Of a stretch of DNA of 11,926 bases, positions 1 through 6,611 are shown piece after piece. The translations under genes and the position numbers were made by a program. Positions within the stretch are counted from its first letter, which is position 1. The number at the start of each line of letters is the position of its first letter. The stretch spans positions 1-11,926 of the forward strand of contig CAZQNO010000076.1 of NCBI GenBank assembly GCA_964594775.1. Direction: 5' to 3'. Below the pieces are notes generated by a model. It worked only from the letters and a program-made list of their open reading frames with translations, had not been told where the DNA came from and searched no databases. Source of the stretch: CAYFVU01 sp964594775 (GTDB lineage Bacteria; Spirochaetota; Spirochaetia; DSM-16054; Sediminispirochaetaceae).

Positions 1-821
1 CGCGGCCGGCCATAATCTTTTGCCGATCCCGAAGCGGTGCAGAACTCACCGCAGCCACGCTTCGCAGACGCATCCCCTCTCTTCCCGTTCGATTCTACCA
101 CGCCGGACTCAGCAGGGAAGAAAAAACAGAGATAGAGTCTTGGTTTTTCGAATCTATGGACGGCGTACTCTGCAGCACGACGGCCTACGGCATGGGGGTC
201 GATAAGAAGAACGTGCGGACGGTGATCCATAGAGAGCCGAGTCCTTCCGTAGAGGCCTATCTGCAGGAATCGGGGAGGGCAGGAAGAGACGGGAAGGTCT
301 CTCATGCCGTTGTGCTCTACTCCTCGGCAGACGGTAAGGCGGGAGAGAAGATGGAGAACGAGCACGAAAGAAATCGCTACTCTCGTTTTATTCTATCGCT
401 GAGCAATTCCGATTTCTGTCGCAGAACATCTCTCCTTTCTCTGCTGGATGCGGAAATCGATGCCTGCTTCGGATGTGATGTCTGCCGAGGGCAAATCGTC
501 GGCAGCCCGGAGGGCGAGAGAGAACTGCTTCGGCTGATCCGCCGCCGGCCGTTTCGCTTCAGTATCGAAGACCTCGCAATGATCGCCGGGGGAAGAATCG
601 ACGGACGGCCAAGGACCCGGAAGAATCTCGTCGAGAGAGACTTCGGTGTTCTCCGGCACTGGAGGAAGGAGGATATCGAAGAGGCGATACGCAACCTCAT
701 TGAGGGAGCTAAAGGAGCAAAGCCCGAAAGAGGACCGTGGAAGGGTCTGGTCGGTCCCCGAATAGGACGCCTTGGCACTGAAGCAGCGAAAAAACGGCGG
801 CCCGATGGACCGCCGCGGTAA
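1..821 (+). CDS. recQ: RecQ-family ATP-dependent DNA helicase, C-terminal part (5' end outside window)
   Basis: The reading frame is open from base 3 without a stop, so the gene begins before the window; the ATG at 156 is internal. What remains is the second RecA-like helicase domain. It has a motif IV-like stretch (PAIIFCRSR), the FYHAGLS segment, motif V (CSTTAYGMGVDK) and motif VI (QESGRAGRDG). A RecQ zinc-binding domain follows, with cysteine codons at 417, 465, 474 and 483 (CRR...CFGCDVC). About 110 residues then follow that could form a short winged-helix region, ending in a basic tail (AAKKRRPDGPPR). No HRDC domain is present, so it is shorter at the C-terminus than E. coli RecQ. Members of this family unwind DNA 3'-5' in recombination and fork repair. 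The family call is firm; orthology to E. coli RecQ rather than a RecQ paralogue is less certain. Confidence 0.92.
   Translation, partial: RPAIIFCRSRSGAELTAATLRRRIPSLPVRFYHAGLSREEKTEIESWFFESMDGVLCSTTAYGMGVDKKNVRTVIHREPSPSVEAYLQESGRAGRDGKVSHAVVLYSSADGKAGEKMENEHERNRYSRFILSLSNSDFCRRTSLLSLLDAEIDACFGCDVCRGQIVGSPEGERELLRLIRRRPFRFSIEDLAMIAGGRIDGRPRTRKNLVERDFGVLRHWRKEDIEEAIRNLIEGAKGAKPERGPWKGLVGPRIGRLGTEAAKKRRPDGPPR
789..815 (-). terminator. Rho-independent terminator of the ferritin gene, inside the recQ 3' end
   Basis: Read on the minus strand, 815 to 795 form a 9-bp stem with a 3-nt loop (CGGCGGTCC-ATC-GGGCCGCCG, one G-T wobble), followed at once by six T (794-789). The stem begins 26 bases after the ferritin stop codon. 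The whole structure lies within the final codons of the converging recQ gene. Confidence 0.85.
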
Positions 822-841
822 TGCATCGGTGGGTCTTAAGT

Positions 842-1387
842 TTAAGCCTCCGCCTGCGCGAAACCCGGAACACTGAAGTCGGACGGAATCGTCAATGCTC
901 GGGCACCGAGCTCCTTGTCGAGCATATAGATACCGGGTCCCTTCTTTCCGTCGGTCAAGAGATCGATCTTCGCCAGGATCTCGTGGTCGTTTTTCTCTTC
1001 CTCGACCTGTTCGGCAACATACCACTGGAGGAAGTTATTGCTTGCGTGATCATGTTCGGAAATCGCCAGCTCGACCAGGTCGTTGATGCTTTTGGTAACC
1101 AGCTGCTCATGCTCCAGGGTTTTCTCGAACATATCTTTTACCGAGTCGAAAGAAAGCGGCGGTTTTTGGATCTGATCGAGTTCCACCCTTCCGTCCCGGT
1201 CAAAGACGAATTGATAAATTTTCATGGCGTGAAACATCTCCTCGTGATACTGGACCATGAACCATTTGGCGAATCCGTCCAGCCCCATGTCGGTGGCCTG
1301 GGCGGACATAGCCATGTACAGATAAGCGGAGTACATCTCCTTGTTTATCTGTTCGTTTAACGCTTTTTCCATCTTTTTACTCAGCAT
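842..1387 (-). CDS. ftnA: Non-haem bacterial ferritin (FtnA type)
   Basis: This 181-residue protein has the length and four-helix pattern of bacterial ferritins, cytosolic iron stores that oxidise Fe(II) and hold the mineral in a 24-subunit shell. The ferroxidase residues are all visible and share E. coli FtnA numbering: E17, E50, H53, E94 and Q127. The third-site glutamates E49, E126 and E130 are also present. There is no conserved haem-ligand methionine context as in bacterioferritin, so a non-haem ferritin is preferred. The chosen ATG (1385-1387) has a good ribosome site, AGAAGGAG at 1395-1402. An alternative ATG five codons downstream lacks one. The gene stands alone, with its own terminator (789-815) and probable promoter (1439-1468), and is transcribed divergently from the acyltransferase-like gene. 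Confidence 0.95.
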   Translation of the reverse strand: MLSKKMEKALNEQINKEMYSAYLYMAMSAQATDMGLDGFAKWFMVQYHEEMFHAMKIYQFVFDRDGRVELDQIQKPPLSFDSVKDMFEKTLEHEQLVTKSINDLVELAISEHDHASNNFLQWYVAEQVEEEKNDHEILAKIDLLTDGKKGPGIYMLDKELGARALTIPSDFSVPGFAQAEA

Positions 1388-1394
1388 GTGTCGA

Positions 1395-1402
1395 CTCCTT
1401 CT
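1395..1402 (-). promoter_or_regulatory. Ribosome binding site of the ferritin gene
   Basis: The minus strand reads AGAAGGAG, seven bases before the ATG at 1387. It decides the start at 1387 over the internal ATG at 1372. Confidence 0.7.
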
Positions 1403-1428
1403 GTGTATTTTCTGACTGATCGTCTAGT

Positions 1429-1468
1429 TATTAGTAGTAATATACTGAATTTGCAGGGGGAGAGACAA
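1429..1468 (-). promoter_or_regulatory. Probable ferritin promoter with an AT-rich inverted repeat over the -10
   Basis: On the minus strand TTGTCT (1468-1463) and TATATT (1444-1439) are spaced by 18 bases, matching the sigma-70 hexamers at 4/6 and 5/6 positions. TATTA-N4-TAATA (1429-1442) overlaps the -10 and the expected transcription start, where a repressor could act. An iron or peroxide regulator of the Fur family would be a natural candidate, but the repeat does not match a Fur or PerR box well. Regulation is inference. Confidence 0.4.
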
Positions 1469-1473
1469 GAAAA

Positions 1474-1554
1474 ACCGGTACAGGAAAAACGGCATACAAT
1501 TGACGAAGGAGGCATTGCATCACCGTAAAACGGTGTTCCGTTTCCTGTACCGGT
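1474..1554. repeat. Long imperfect inverted repeat with inner alternative hairpins
   Basis: The left arm 1474-1492 (ACCGGTACAGGAAAAACGG) is the reverse complement of the right arm 1538-1554 (CCGTTTCCTGTACCGGT) except for two extra A. Between them lies a perfect 6-bp hairpin, CACCGT-AAA-ACGGTG (1521-1535). A competing perfect one, AAACGG-TGTT-CCGTTT (1528-1543), uses part of the right arm. The right arm ends in the palindrome GTACCGGTAC (1547-1556). On the minus strand the outer stem is followed by TTTT (1473-1470). It lies upstream of the ferritin promoter and about 140 bases before the acyltransferase-like gene. The function is unknown; an attenuator, operator or a small dispersed repeat are all possible. 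Confidence 0.7.
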
Positions 1555-1601
1555 ACGTTGCACCTACAATAGTATCTTCAGCCCCATTAATCAAGGAAAT
1601 T

Positions 1602-1651
1602 TTGAAAATTTTTGTAATAGTATGCAATATTTTAGACATTTTTTGTATAAA
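1602..1651 (+). promoter_or_regulatory. AT-rich stretch, possible promoter of the acyltransferase-like gene
   Basis: Between the inverted repeat and the ATG at 1698 the sequence turns strongly AT-rich, unlike the GC-rich genes around it. TTGAAA (1602-1607) with AATATT (1626-1631) at 18-base spacing is one weak pair. TATAAA (1646-1651) has no good -35. The base composition supports a promoter region, but no single hexamer pair is convincing. Confidence 0.3.
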
Positions 1652-1697
1652 TATTTATGTAGACAGTGGGCGGCTTTTTCGTCATACTGTCTCCACG

Positions 1698-2816
1698 ATG
1701 TTGGAGCTTGTGGAAGTTTTTTCGAAAGCGGAGCTCAAGGAATTCATTTCCTTTCCCTACCGCCTCTATAAAAATCATCCCTACTGGGTCCCGCCCCTCT
1801 ACTTTGACGAGATCAATACCCTTTCCCCAAGAAAGAATCCCTCCTATTCCTACTGCGAGGCAAGATTGTGGCTGGTGCAGGAGAGCGGAAAAACCCTGGG
1901 GCGAATCGCCGCCGTACGAAACGACAGGTTCATTGAGAAATGGGGAAACAGATTCCTCCGGTTCGGCTGGTTCGATCTGACAGACCGCGAGGAGGTAGCC
2001 GAGGCGCTCTTCTCGCCGGTGGAAGCCTGGGCCCTCGAACAGGGCTTAGAGGCGGTGCACGGTCCCCTCGGTTTTACCGATTTAGACAGGGAGGGGCTCC
2101 TTGTGGACGGTTTCGAAGAGAAGGGGACCCTTCCGATGATCTACAACTATCCCTACTATCCCCGGCACCTGGAACGGCTAGGCTATGAAAAAGACGTCGA
2201 TTGGCTGCAATTCGCCATCCCGGTGCCGGCAAAGCTCGGCCCTAAGTTCGACCGTCTAAAAAAGGTCGTCATGGAACGCAACAAGCTCCGCCTCATTCAC
2301 TTTAGAAAGGTGAAAGAGGCGGTGAAGTACGGAGAGGGAATATTCGACGTGCTCAACGACGCTTATGCGGACCTCTACGGGGTGGTGGAATTGGACGATG
2401 CGCAGGTGCAGGCCTATATTAAACAGTATCTCGGCTTCGCCCGTCACGAATTCATAAAAATAATGGTCGACGAAAACGAACAGGTGATCGCCTTTGCCAT
2501 CGCCCTGCCCCGTCTCACCGATGCCCTGCAGAAATCCGGAGGAAAACTCCTCCCCTTCGGCTTTTTTCATCTTCTAAGGGCGTTGAAGCATCCTAAGGAG
2601 CTGGTCTTCTATCTCCTGGGTATTAGAAAAAGCCATCAGAACAGGGGACTCAACGCCATTCTGCTGACCGAACTCTACAGGGAGTGCCTCGAGCATGGGA
2701 TCGAAAGCGTCCAGACCTGCGGTGAACTCGAGAACAATTCCAATATCGTCACTCTAATGAAAAACTTCCCCCACCGGATAAACAAGAGAAGACGCTGCTA
2801 CATCAAGCATCTATAG
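1698..2816 (+). CDS. GNAT-like acyltransferase family protein of unknown substrate
   Basis: This is a 372-residue protein. The N-terminal part carries a conserved-looking FPYRLYKNHPYWVPPL segment (residues 17-32), typical of a family of large hypothetical proteins related to GNAT N-acetyltransferases. Near the C-terminus GIRKSHQNRGLNA (308-320) resembles the acyl-CoA-binding R/Q-x-x-G-x-A loop. ELENNSNIVTLMKNF further on resembles the GNAT motif B ending. The protein is probably cytosolic, with no signal peptide or clear membrane segment in this reading. The ATG at 1698 has no obvious ribosome site. The frame stays open upstream to 1500 but reads into the AT-rich intergenic region, so I keep 1698; a GTG at 1710 is another possibility. 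No substrate can be named. The gene ends 8 bases before the end of the converging permease gene, with no terminator visible. Confidence 0.75.
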   Translation: MLELVEVFSKAELKEFISFPYRLYKNHPYWVPPLYFDEINTLSPRKNPSYSYCEARLWLVQESGKTLGRIAAVRNDRFIEKWGNRFLRFGWFDLTDREEVAEALFSPVEAWALEQGLEAVHGPLGFTDLDREGLLVDGFEEKGTLPMIYNYPYYPRHLERLGYEKDVDWLQFAIPVPAKLGPKFDRLKKVVMERNKLRLIHFRKVKEAVKYGEGIFDVLNDAYADLYGVVELDDAQVQAYIKQYLGFARHEFIKIMVDENEQVIAFAIALPRLTDALQKSGGKLLPFGFFHLLRALKHPKELVFYLLGIRKSHQNRGLNAILLTELYRECLEHGIESVQTCGELENNSNIVTLMKNFPHRINKRRRCYIKHL

Positions 2817-2824
2817 CTGTCGGC

Positions 2825-3778
2825 CTATTTATCTTCCCGCATGTAGGAGGTGCCGAGGGCCCCGGGCGGGCCGACCCGCTTGTTGTGGGTTTCCCACACG
2901 GTAATAATCACGAGAACGAGGACCGTCGCCAAATAGGGAGCCATATTGAGGTAGGCCGAAGGGATGTCGGTACCCGAGGCCTGGAGTCTGAACTGCACCG
3001 CGTTTATTCCGCCGAAAAGGATGGCTCCCCAGATGGCACGTGAGGGGTTCCACATGGAAAAGATGACCAGGGCTATGACGATCCAGCCTCTTCCGCCGGT
3101 GATGTTTTCCGTCCAGCCGGGGGTGTAGGCCAGAGAGAGGTGAGCACCCCCCAAGCCGACGAGGAGTCCGCCGAGGGCAGTGTAGAGATAACGCTGCTTC
3201 GGCACGGATATGCCCATAGCGTCGGCGGTTTGGGGATTCTCCCCCACCGCCCGGAGGTTGAGCCCATGCTTCGTTTTGTACAGGAAAAACCAAGCCGCCG
3301 GCACGAGAAAATACATGAGATAGGTCAGCACGTCTTGATTGAACAGAGCGCCGATGACCGGGAGTTCGCTCAAGAGGGGAATCCGCAGCGGGGTGAACTT
3401 ATCCGCCGTCAGACCGGCGAGGTAAGAGCCGTTTGATTCGGGCCCGAGACGCTGGCCGAGAAAACTGGCGAAACCGGTCCCGAAAAGGGTTATGCTCAGC
3501 CCGCTGACCACCTGGTTTGCCCGCATAGTGACGGAGAGAAAGGCGTGAATGAGGGCGAGGACCATTCCCACGAACATCCCCATTAGAACACCGAGGAGGA
3601 GACTCCCCGTGTGAAACACTGCGGCAAAGGCGCTGACCGCACCCATCAGCATCATTCCTTCGATTCCCAAATTGAGAATTCCCGATCTTTCGGTGTAGAT
3701 CTCCCCGATGGTAGCATAGACGAGGGAGGTGCCGGCGGCAACGGTAATAGCCAGTATGGAGCCGAGCAGCGGTATCAT
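2825..3778 (-). CDS. BMP/nucleoside-type ABC transporter permease, second subunit (YufQ-like)
   Basis: This is a 317-residue inner-membrane permease of the BPD_transp_2 (RbsC/LivH-like) class, close to the usual length for YufQ-type subunits. It is strongly hydrophobic throughout. Family motifs include NLGIEGMMLMGA near residue 30 and the cytoplasmic coupling segment GLNLRAVGENPQTADAMGI, which contacts the ATPase. The ATG (3778-3776) overlaps the TGA stop of the preceding permease (3777-3775) as ATGA, which implies translational coupling. GGGAGGGGAGG just upstream supplies a ribosome site. The frame is open further upstream to 3997, but that part is a low-complexity shadow of the first permease. 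This is the last gene of the operon. No terminator is visible between it and the converging gene. Confidence 0.93.
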   Translation of the reverse strand: MIPLLGSILAITVAAGTSLVYATIGEIYTERSGILNLGIEGMMLMGAVSAFAAVFHTGSLLLGVLMGMFVGMVLALIHAFLSVTMRANQVVSGLSITLFGTGFASFLGQRLGPESNGSYLAGLTADKFTPLRIPLLSELPVIGALFNQDVLTYLMYFLVPAAWFFLYKTKHGLNLRAVGENPQTADAMGISVPKQRYLYTALGGLLVGLGGAHLSLAYTPGWTENITGGRGWIVIALVIFSMWNPSRAIWGAILFGGINAVQFRLQASGTDIPSAYLNMAPYLATVLVLVIITVWETHNKRVGPPGALGTSYMREDK

Positions 3779-4857
3779 TCCTCCCCTCCCGTTCCGCCCC
3801 GACGACGGATCACCTTCAAGCGATATTCGGAAAAGAGAGAGCCGGCAAGCAGGGGAAAGAGGATCATCCCCTGAAGAACCAGTCCCATGGCGGCAGGCAG
3901 CCCCATCATCATCTGGACCTGGTCCCCCCCCACCAGCAGAGCCGCAAGGAGGAGCGCTACGAAGAGAGAGGCCGGCGGATTGAGCTGACTGAGCCAAGCT
4001 ACGATGATGGCGGTGTAGCCGTAGCCTAAGGAGAGTCCCTGCTGCAGGCGCCGGGATATCCCGGTTACCTCACAGGCCCCGGCCAGGCCCGCCAAAGCGC
4101 CGGATACGAGAAGGGCAATGAGGATGTTTCTCTTAATGTTGACGCCGAGACACTGGGCGGCACGCTGATTTTTCCCGATCATATTCAGCTCGAAGCCCCA
4201 GCGCGAACGGTTGAGCAGAAACCAGAGAAGCAGCCCGGCGGCAACGGCGAAGAAGAGTCCTATGTGGGCCCGCCCGGCGAAGCGCGGAAGCCACGCCGCC
4301 TCGGGAAAGGGCTTTGTCCCGGGGAAGCCGTAGCCCTCCGGGTCCCGCCAAGCTCCATAGTAGAGCCCTTCGGCGAAGAGTATTGCCACGTAATTGAGCA
4401 TCAGCGTAACGAGGGTCTCATCGACGTTGAGACGGGTTTTCAGGAGGGCGGGGATTCCGGCATAGACCGCTCCGGCCAGCATACCCATAAGGATGACCAC
4501 CGGCAGCAGAATCCAGTGGGGAAGAAAGGGGGCCCAGAACAGGGCGACCCAGGAGGCCGCCACGCCTCCCGTCACCAGCTGCCCCTCGGCACCTATGTTC
4601 CAAAAGCGGAGCTTGAAGGCGACCATCACTCCAAGACCGGTGAGCATCAGGGGAATGGCCTTTACCAGCGTTTCGGTAAAATTACTCCAGCTCCCGAAAG
4701 CCCCCATGAACATGGCCCCGTAGGTAACGAAGGGATTGGCTCGAAAGAAGGCCAGAAGAACTCCTGTGAGAAAGAGGGAAATGAGAAATGAGATCACCGG
4801 AACGAGAATGATCGCCCGTTTGGAGACCGCCGTTCTTTTTTCGAATATCACCCGCAT
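3775..4857 (-). CDS. BMP/nucleoside-type ABC transporter permease, first subunit (YufP-like)
   Basis: This is a 360-residue multi-spanning permease of the same class as its neighbour and of usual length for YufP-type subunits. The N-terminus is short and basic, followed by a first membrane segment (AIILVPVISFLISLFLTGVL). FWNIGAEGQLVTGG is the family signature in the first third. ELNMIGKNQRAAQCLGVNIKR is the cytoplasmic loop expected to dock on the ATPase. I place the start at 4857, where AGAGGGCGAG precedes the ATG, leaving 19 bases after the ATPase stop. An in-frame ATG at 4896 would add 13 charged residues and overlap the ATPase gene by 20 bases, but has no clear ribosome site. Together with the downstream permease it should form the heterodimeric membrane channel. 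Confidence 0.92.
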   Translation of the reverse strand: MRVIFEKRTAVSKRAIILVPVISFLISLFLTGVLLAFFRANPFVTYGAMFMGAFGSWSNFTETLVKAIPLMLTGLGVMVAFKLRFWNIGAEGQLVTGGVAASWVALFWAPFLPHWILLPVVILMGMLAGAVYAGIPALLKTRLNVDETLVTLMLNYVAILFAEGLYYGAWRDPEGYGFPGTKPFPEAAWLPRFAGRAHIGLFFAVAAGLLLWFLLNRSRWGFELNMIGKNQRAAQCLGVNIKRNILIALLVSGALAGLAGACEVTGISRRLQQGLSLGYGYTAIIVAWLSQLNPPASLFVALLLAALLVGGDQVQMMMGLPAAMGLVLQGMILFPLLAGSLFSEYRLKVIRRRGGTGGEE

Positions 4858-4876
4858 CTCTCGCCCTCTTTTAAGC

Positions 4877-6463
4877 TCACTCTTTCGCGCCCGCATTTTC
4901 GCCCGAAGTCACACCGGTGCCGCCTCCCTCGCTCTTATCCGGCAGCCTGTCCTGAGGCACTCCGGCCATCATTAGTCCGAGAGATTCGACATCGGCATCC
5001 TCGGCGCCGACCTCGCCCATGATCTGTCCTTCGAAGAGGACTGCTATTCTGTCGGCAACGGTGAAGAGTTCATCCAGATCTTCGGAGACCAGGAGAACTC
5101 CCCTTCCCGTATCACGCTGCGCGATGATCTCACGGCGCACCGCCTCCGTCGCGCCTACATCGAGACCCCGGGAGGGATAGGCCGCCACGAGAATTCCTCC
5201 ACAGGCGTCGATCTCCCGGGCTAGGATGGTCTTCTGAATGTTGCCGCCGGAGAGAAACTTTACGTGGGTGTGGAGAGCGGGAGTAAAGATGCGAAAAAGA
5301 TCAACCATCCTCTTCGCCATTGCGAGGATCCGCTTCGGATGCAGCAATCCGTGCTCACTGATCGGCGCACTGCGGTAGCCCTTCATGGCGAGGTTGTTGG
5401 CCACGCTCATGTCGCCGATGATTCCCATGGCGACTCTGTCGCTGGGGATATGGCTGACTCCCGCCTTGATGAATGCCAGGGGACTGTGGTTGGTCATGTC
5501 CCTGCCGTGAATACGCACCTTGCCCGAAAGAATGGGATGCAGGCCCGTGACCACCTCGGTAAGCTCCCGTTGTCCGTTGCCGGCTACTCCGGCGATTCCG
5601 AGAATTTCCCCCTCTCTAACTTTGAGGGATAAGCCCCGAAGGGCCGGCAGTCCCTTTTCGTCGGAAGCTTGAACGGCTTCGATATCGAGGATCACGGCGC
5701 CCGGTTCGTTCTTATTTTTATCGATCCGAAAGAGGACCTCTCTGCCCACCATGAGCCGGGCCAATTCCTGCGGATTCGTCTCCTTCGTCCGTTTTTCCGT
5801 CACCCCCTTTCCGTGATGGAGCACCTGTACCCGGCGGGAGTACTTCATCACCTCCTCCATCTTGTGGGTGATGAAGATGGCCGACTTTCCCTCTCCCGTC
5901 ATTTGCATGAGGATGCGGTTGAGCTCCTCAGCCTCTTGAGGAGTAAGCACCGCCGTCGGCTCATCTAAAATGAGGATCTCCGCCCCCCGGTATATCTGTT
6001 TGAGGATTTCCACCCGCTGCTGTTCTCCGACGCCGAGATGCCAAATCGGGGCGGCGGGATCGACCTGGAGATGGTAGTGATCTGAAATTTCCTTGAGCTT
6101 TCGAGAAATTTCCCGCATATCGGGAACATGATCGACGCCCTGAAGCCCGAGGATAACATTCTCGGCTACGGTCATCGTCTCCACAAGCATGAAGTTCTGA
6201 TGGATCATACCGATGCCGAGGGCAATCGAATCAGCGGGATTCTCAATCTCCACCCGTTCCCCGCGAAGGAAAATTTCCCCCTCGTCGGGACGGTAGAGAC
6301 CGGCGAGAACGTTCATAAGCGAGCTCTTTCCCGCCCCGTTTTCCCCGAGCAAGGCAAGGACTTCTCCCTCATAGAGCCGTAGTCCCACCCCGTCGTTCGC
6401 CGTCACTCCGGGAAAGCGTTTGGTGATGCCCCGCATCTCAAGAATCAGCTTCTGTTCTTCCAT
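4877..6463 (-). CDS. BMP/nucleoside-type ABC transporter ATPase with two fused nucleotide-binding domains (YufO-like)
   Basis: This 528-residue cytosolic protein has two ABC domains in tandem, as in RbsA, MglA and YufO. Domain 1 has Walker A GENGAGKS (40-47), Q-loop Q89, signature LGVGEQ (143-148), Walker B ILILDEP (163-169) and switch histidine H200. Domain 2 has a degenerate Walker A, GVAGNGQ (292-298), an intact signature LSGGN (404-408) and a degenerate Walker B region, VAAYPSRGLD (426-435), without the catalytic glutamate. So only the composite site formed by domain 1 Walker motifs and the domain 2 signature looks catalytically competent, which is usual for this family. The start at 6463 has GAGAAGG just upstream. 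An open extension to 6517 reads through a structured spacer and is rejected. The protein energises the two downstream permeases. Confidence 0.94.
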   Translation of the reverse strand: MEEQKLILEMRGITKRFPGVTANDGVGLRLYEGEVLALLGENGAGKSSLMNVLAGLYRPDEGEIFLRGERVEIENPADSIALGIGMIHQNFMLVETMTVAENVILGLQGVDHVPDMREISRKLKEISDHYHLQVDPAAPIWHLGVGEQQRVEILKQIYRGAEILILDEPTAVLTPQEAEELNRILMQMTGEGKSAIFITHKMEEVMKYSRRVQVLHHGKGVTEKRTKETNPQELARLMVGREVLFRIDKNKNEPGAVILDIEAVQASDEKGLPALRGLSLKVREGEILGIAGVAGNGQRELTEVVTGLHPILSGKVRIHGRDMTNHSPLAFIKAGVSHIPSDRVAMGIIGDMSVANNLAMKGYRSAPISEHGLLHPKRILAMAKRMVDLFRIFTPALHTHVKFLSGGNIQKTILAREIDACGGILVAAYPSRGLDVGATEAVRREIIAQRDTGRGVLLVSEDLDELFTVADRIAVLFEGQIMGEVGAEDADVESLGLMMAGVPQDRLPDKSEGGGTGVTSGENAGAKE

Positions 6464-6481
6464 GCACCTTCTCGGGAAATG

Positions 6482-6573
6482 GGGGAGGAAGGCGGACCGG
6501 TAATACTCGGATCGCACGACATGCAGTCATCCACACCGAGAAGTCCTGCCGATACTCCGGCCGCTTCCTCCCC
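6482..6573 (-). repeat. Long imperfect inverted repeat in the lipoprotein-ATPase spacer
   Basis: On the plus strand GGGGAGGAAGGCGGACCGG (6482-6500) is matched by CCGGCCGCTTCCTCCCC (6557-6573), a 17-bp stem interrupted by two single-base bulges. The enclosed 56 bases include a second inverted pair, CTCGG (6506-6510) and CCGAG (6536-6540). In the minus-strand transcript the stem ends about 10 bases before the ATPase ribosome site, so it could set ATPase translation or shield the upstream message from decay. The structure is seen; the role is inference. Confidence 0.65.
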
Positions 6574-6587
6574 GAAAGATATATCTT

Positions 6588-6611
6588 GAACCCCATAAGA
6601 GAACGGGGTCC
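6588..6611 (-). promoter_or_regulatory. Hairpin directly after the lipoprotein stop codon
   Basis: In the minus-strand transcript GGACCCC (6611-6605) pairs with GGGGTTC (6594-6588) around a 10-base loop, starting at the base after the TAA. No T-run follows; instead there is the 12-base palindrome AAGATATATCTT (6576-6587). It looks like a stabilising or partially attenuating hairpin and not a full terminator. It fits the usual need for more binding protein than ATPase. Confidence 0.5.

Noticed and set aside
156..821. RecQ-like gene starting at the ATG at 156
   Set aside because: The frame is open upstream to base 3 and already encodes helicase motif IV-like sequence, so 156 is an internal methionine.
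393..1025. 210-codon minus-strand open frame across recQ and ferritin
   Set aside because: It overlaps two confident genes and contains the ferritin terminator; the sequence is arginine/serine-rich shadow.
821..1360. 179-codon plus-strand open frame opposite ferritin
   Set aside because: Mirror of the ferritin gene, whose ferroxidase residues prove the minus-strand reading.
3779..3997. N-terminal extension of the second permease
   Set aside because: The extra 73 residues are Gly/Pro/Ser-rich and antiframe to the first permease; the ATGA overlap at 3775-3778 with a ribosome site is the expected start.
6464..6517. N-terminal extension of the ATPase
   Set aside because: It reads through the inverted repeat, while MEEQKLILEMRGITKRF at 6463 is the normal family start with a ribosome site.
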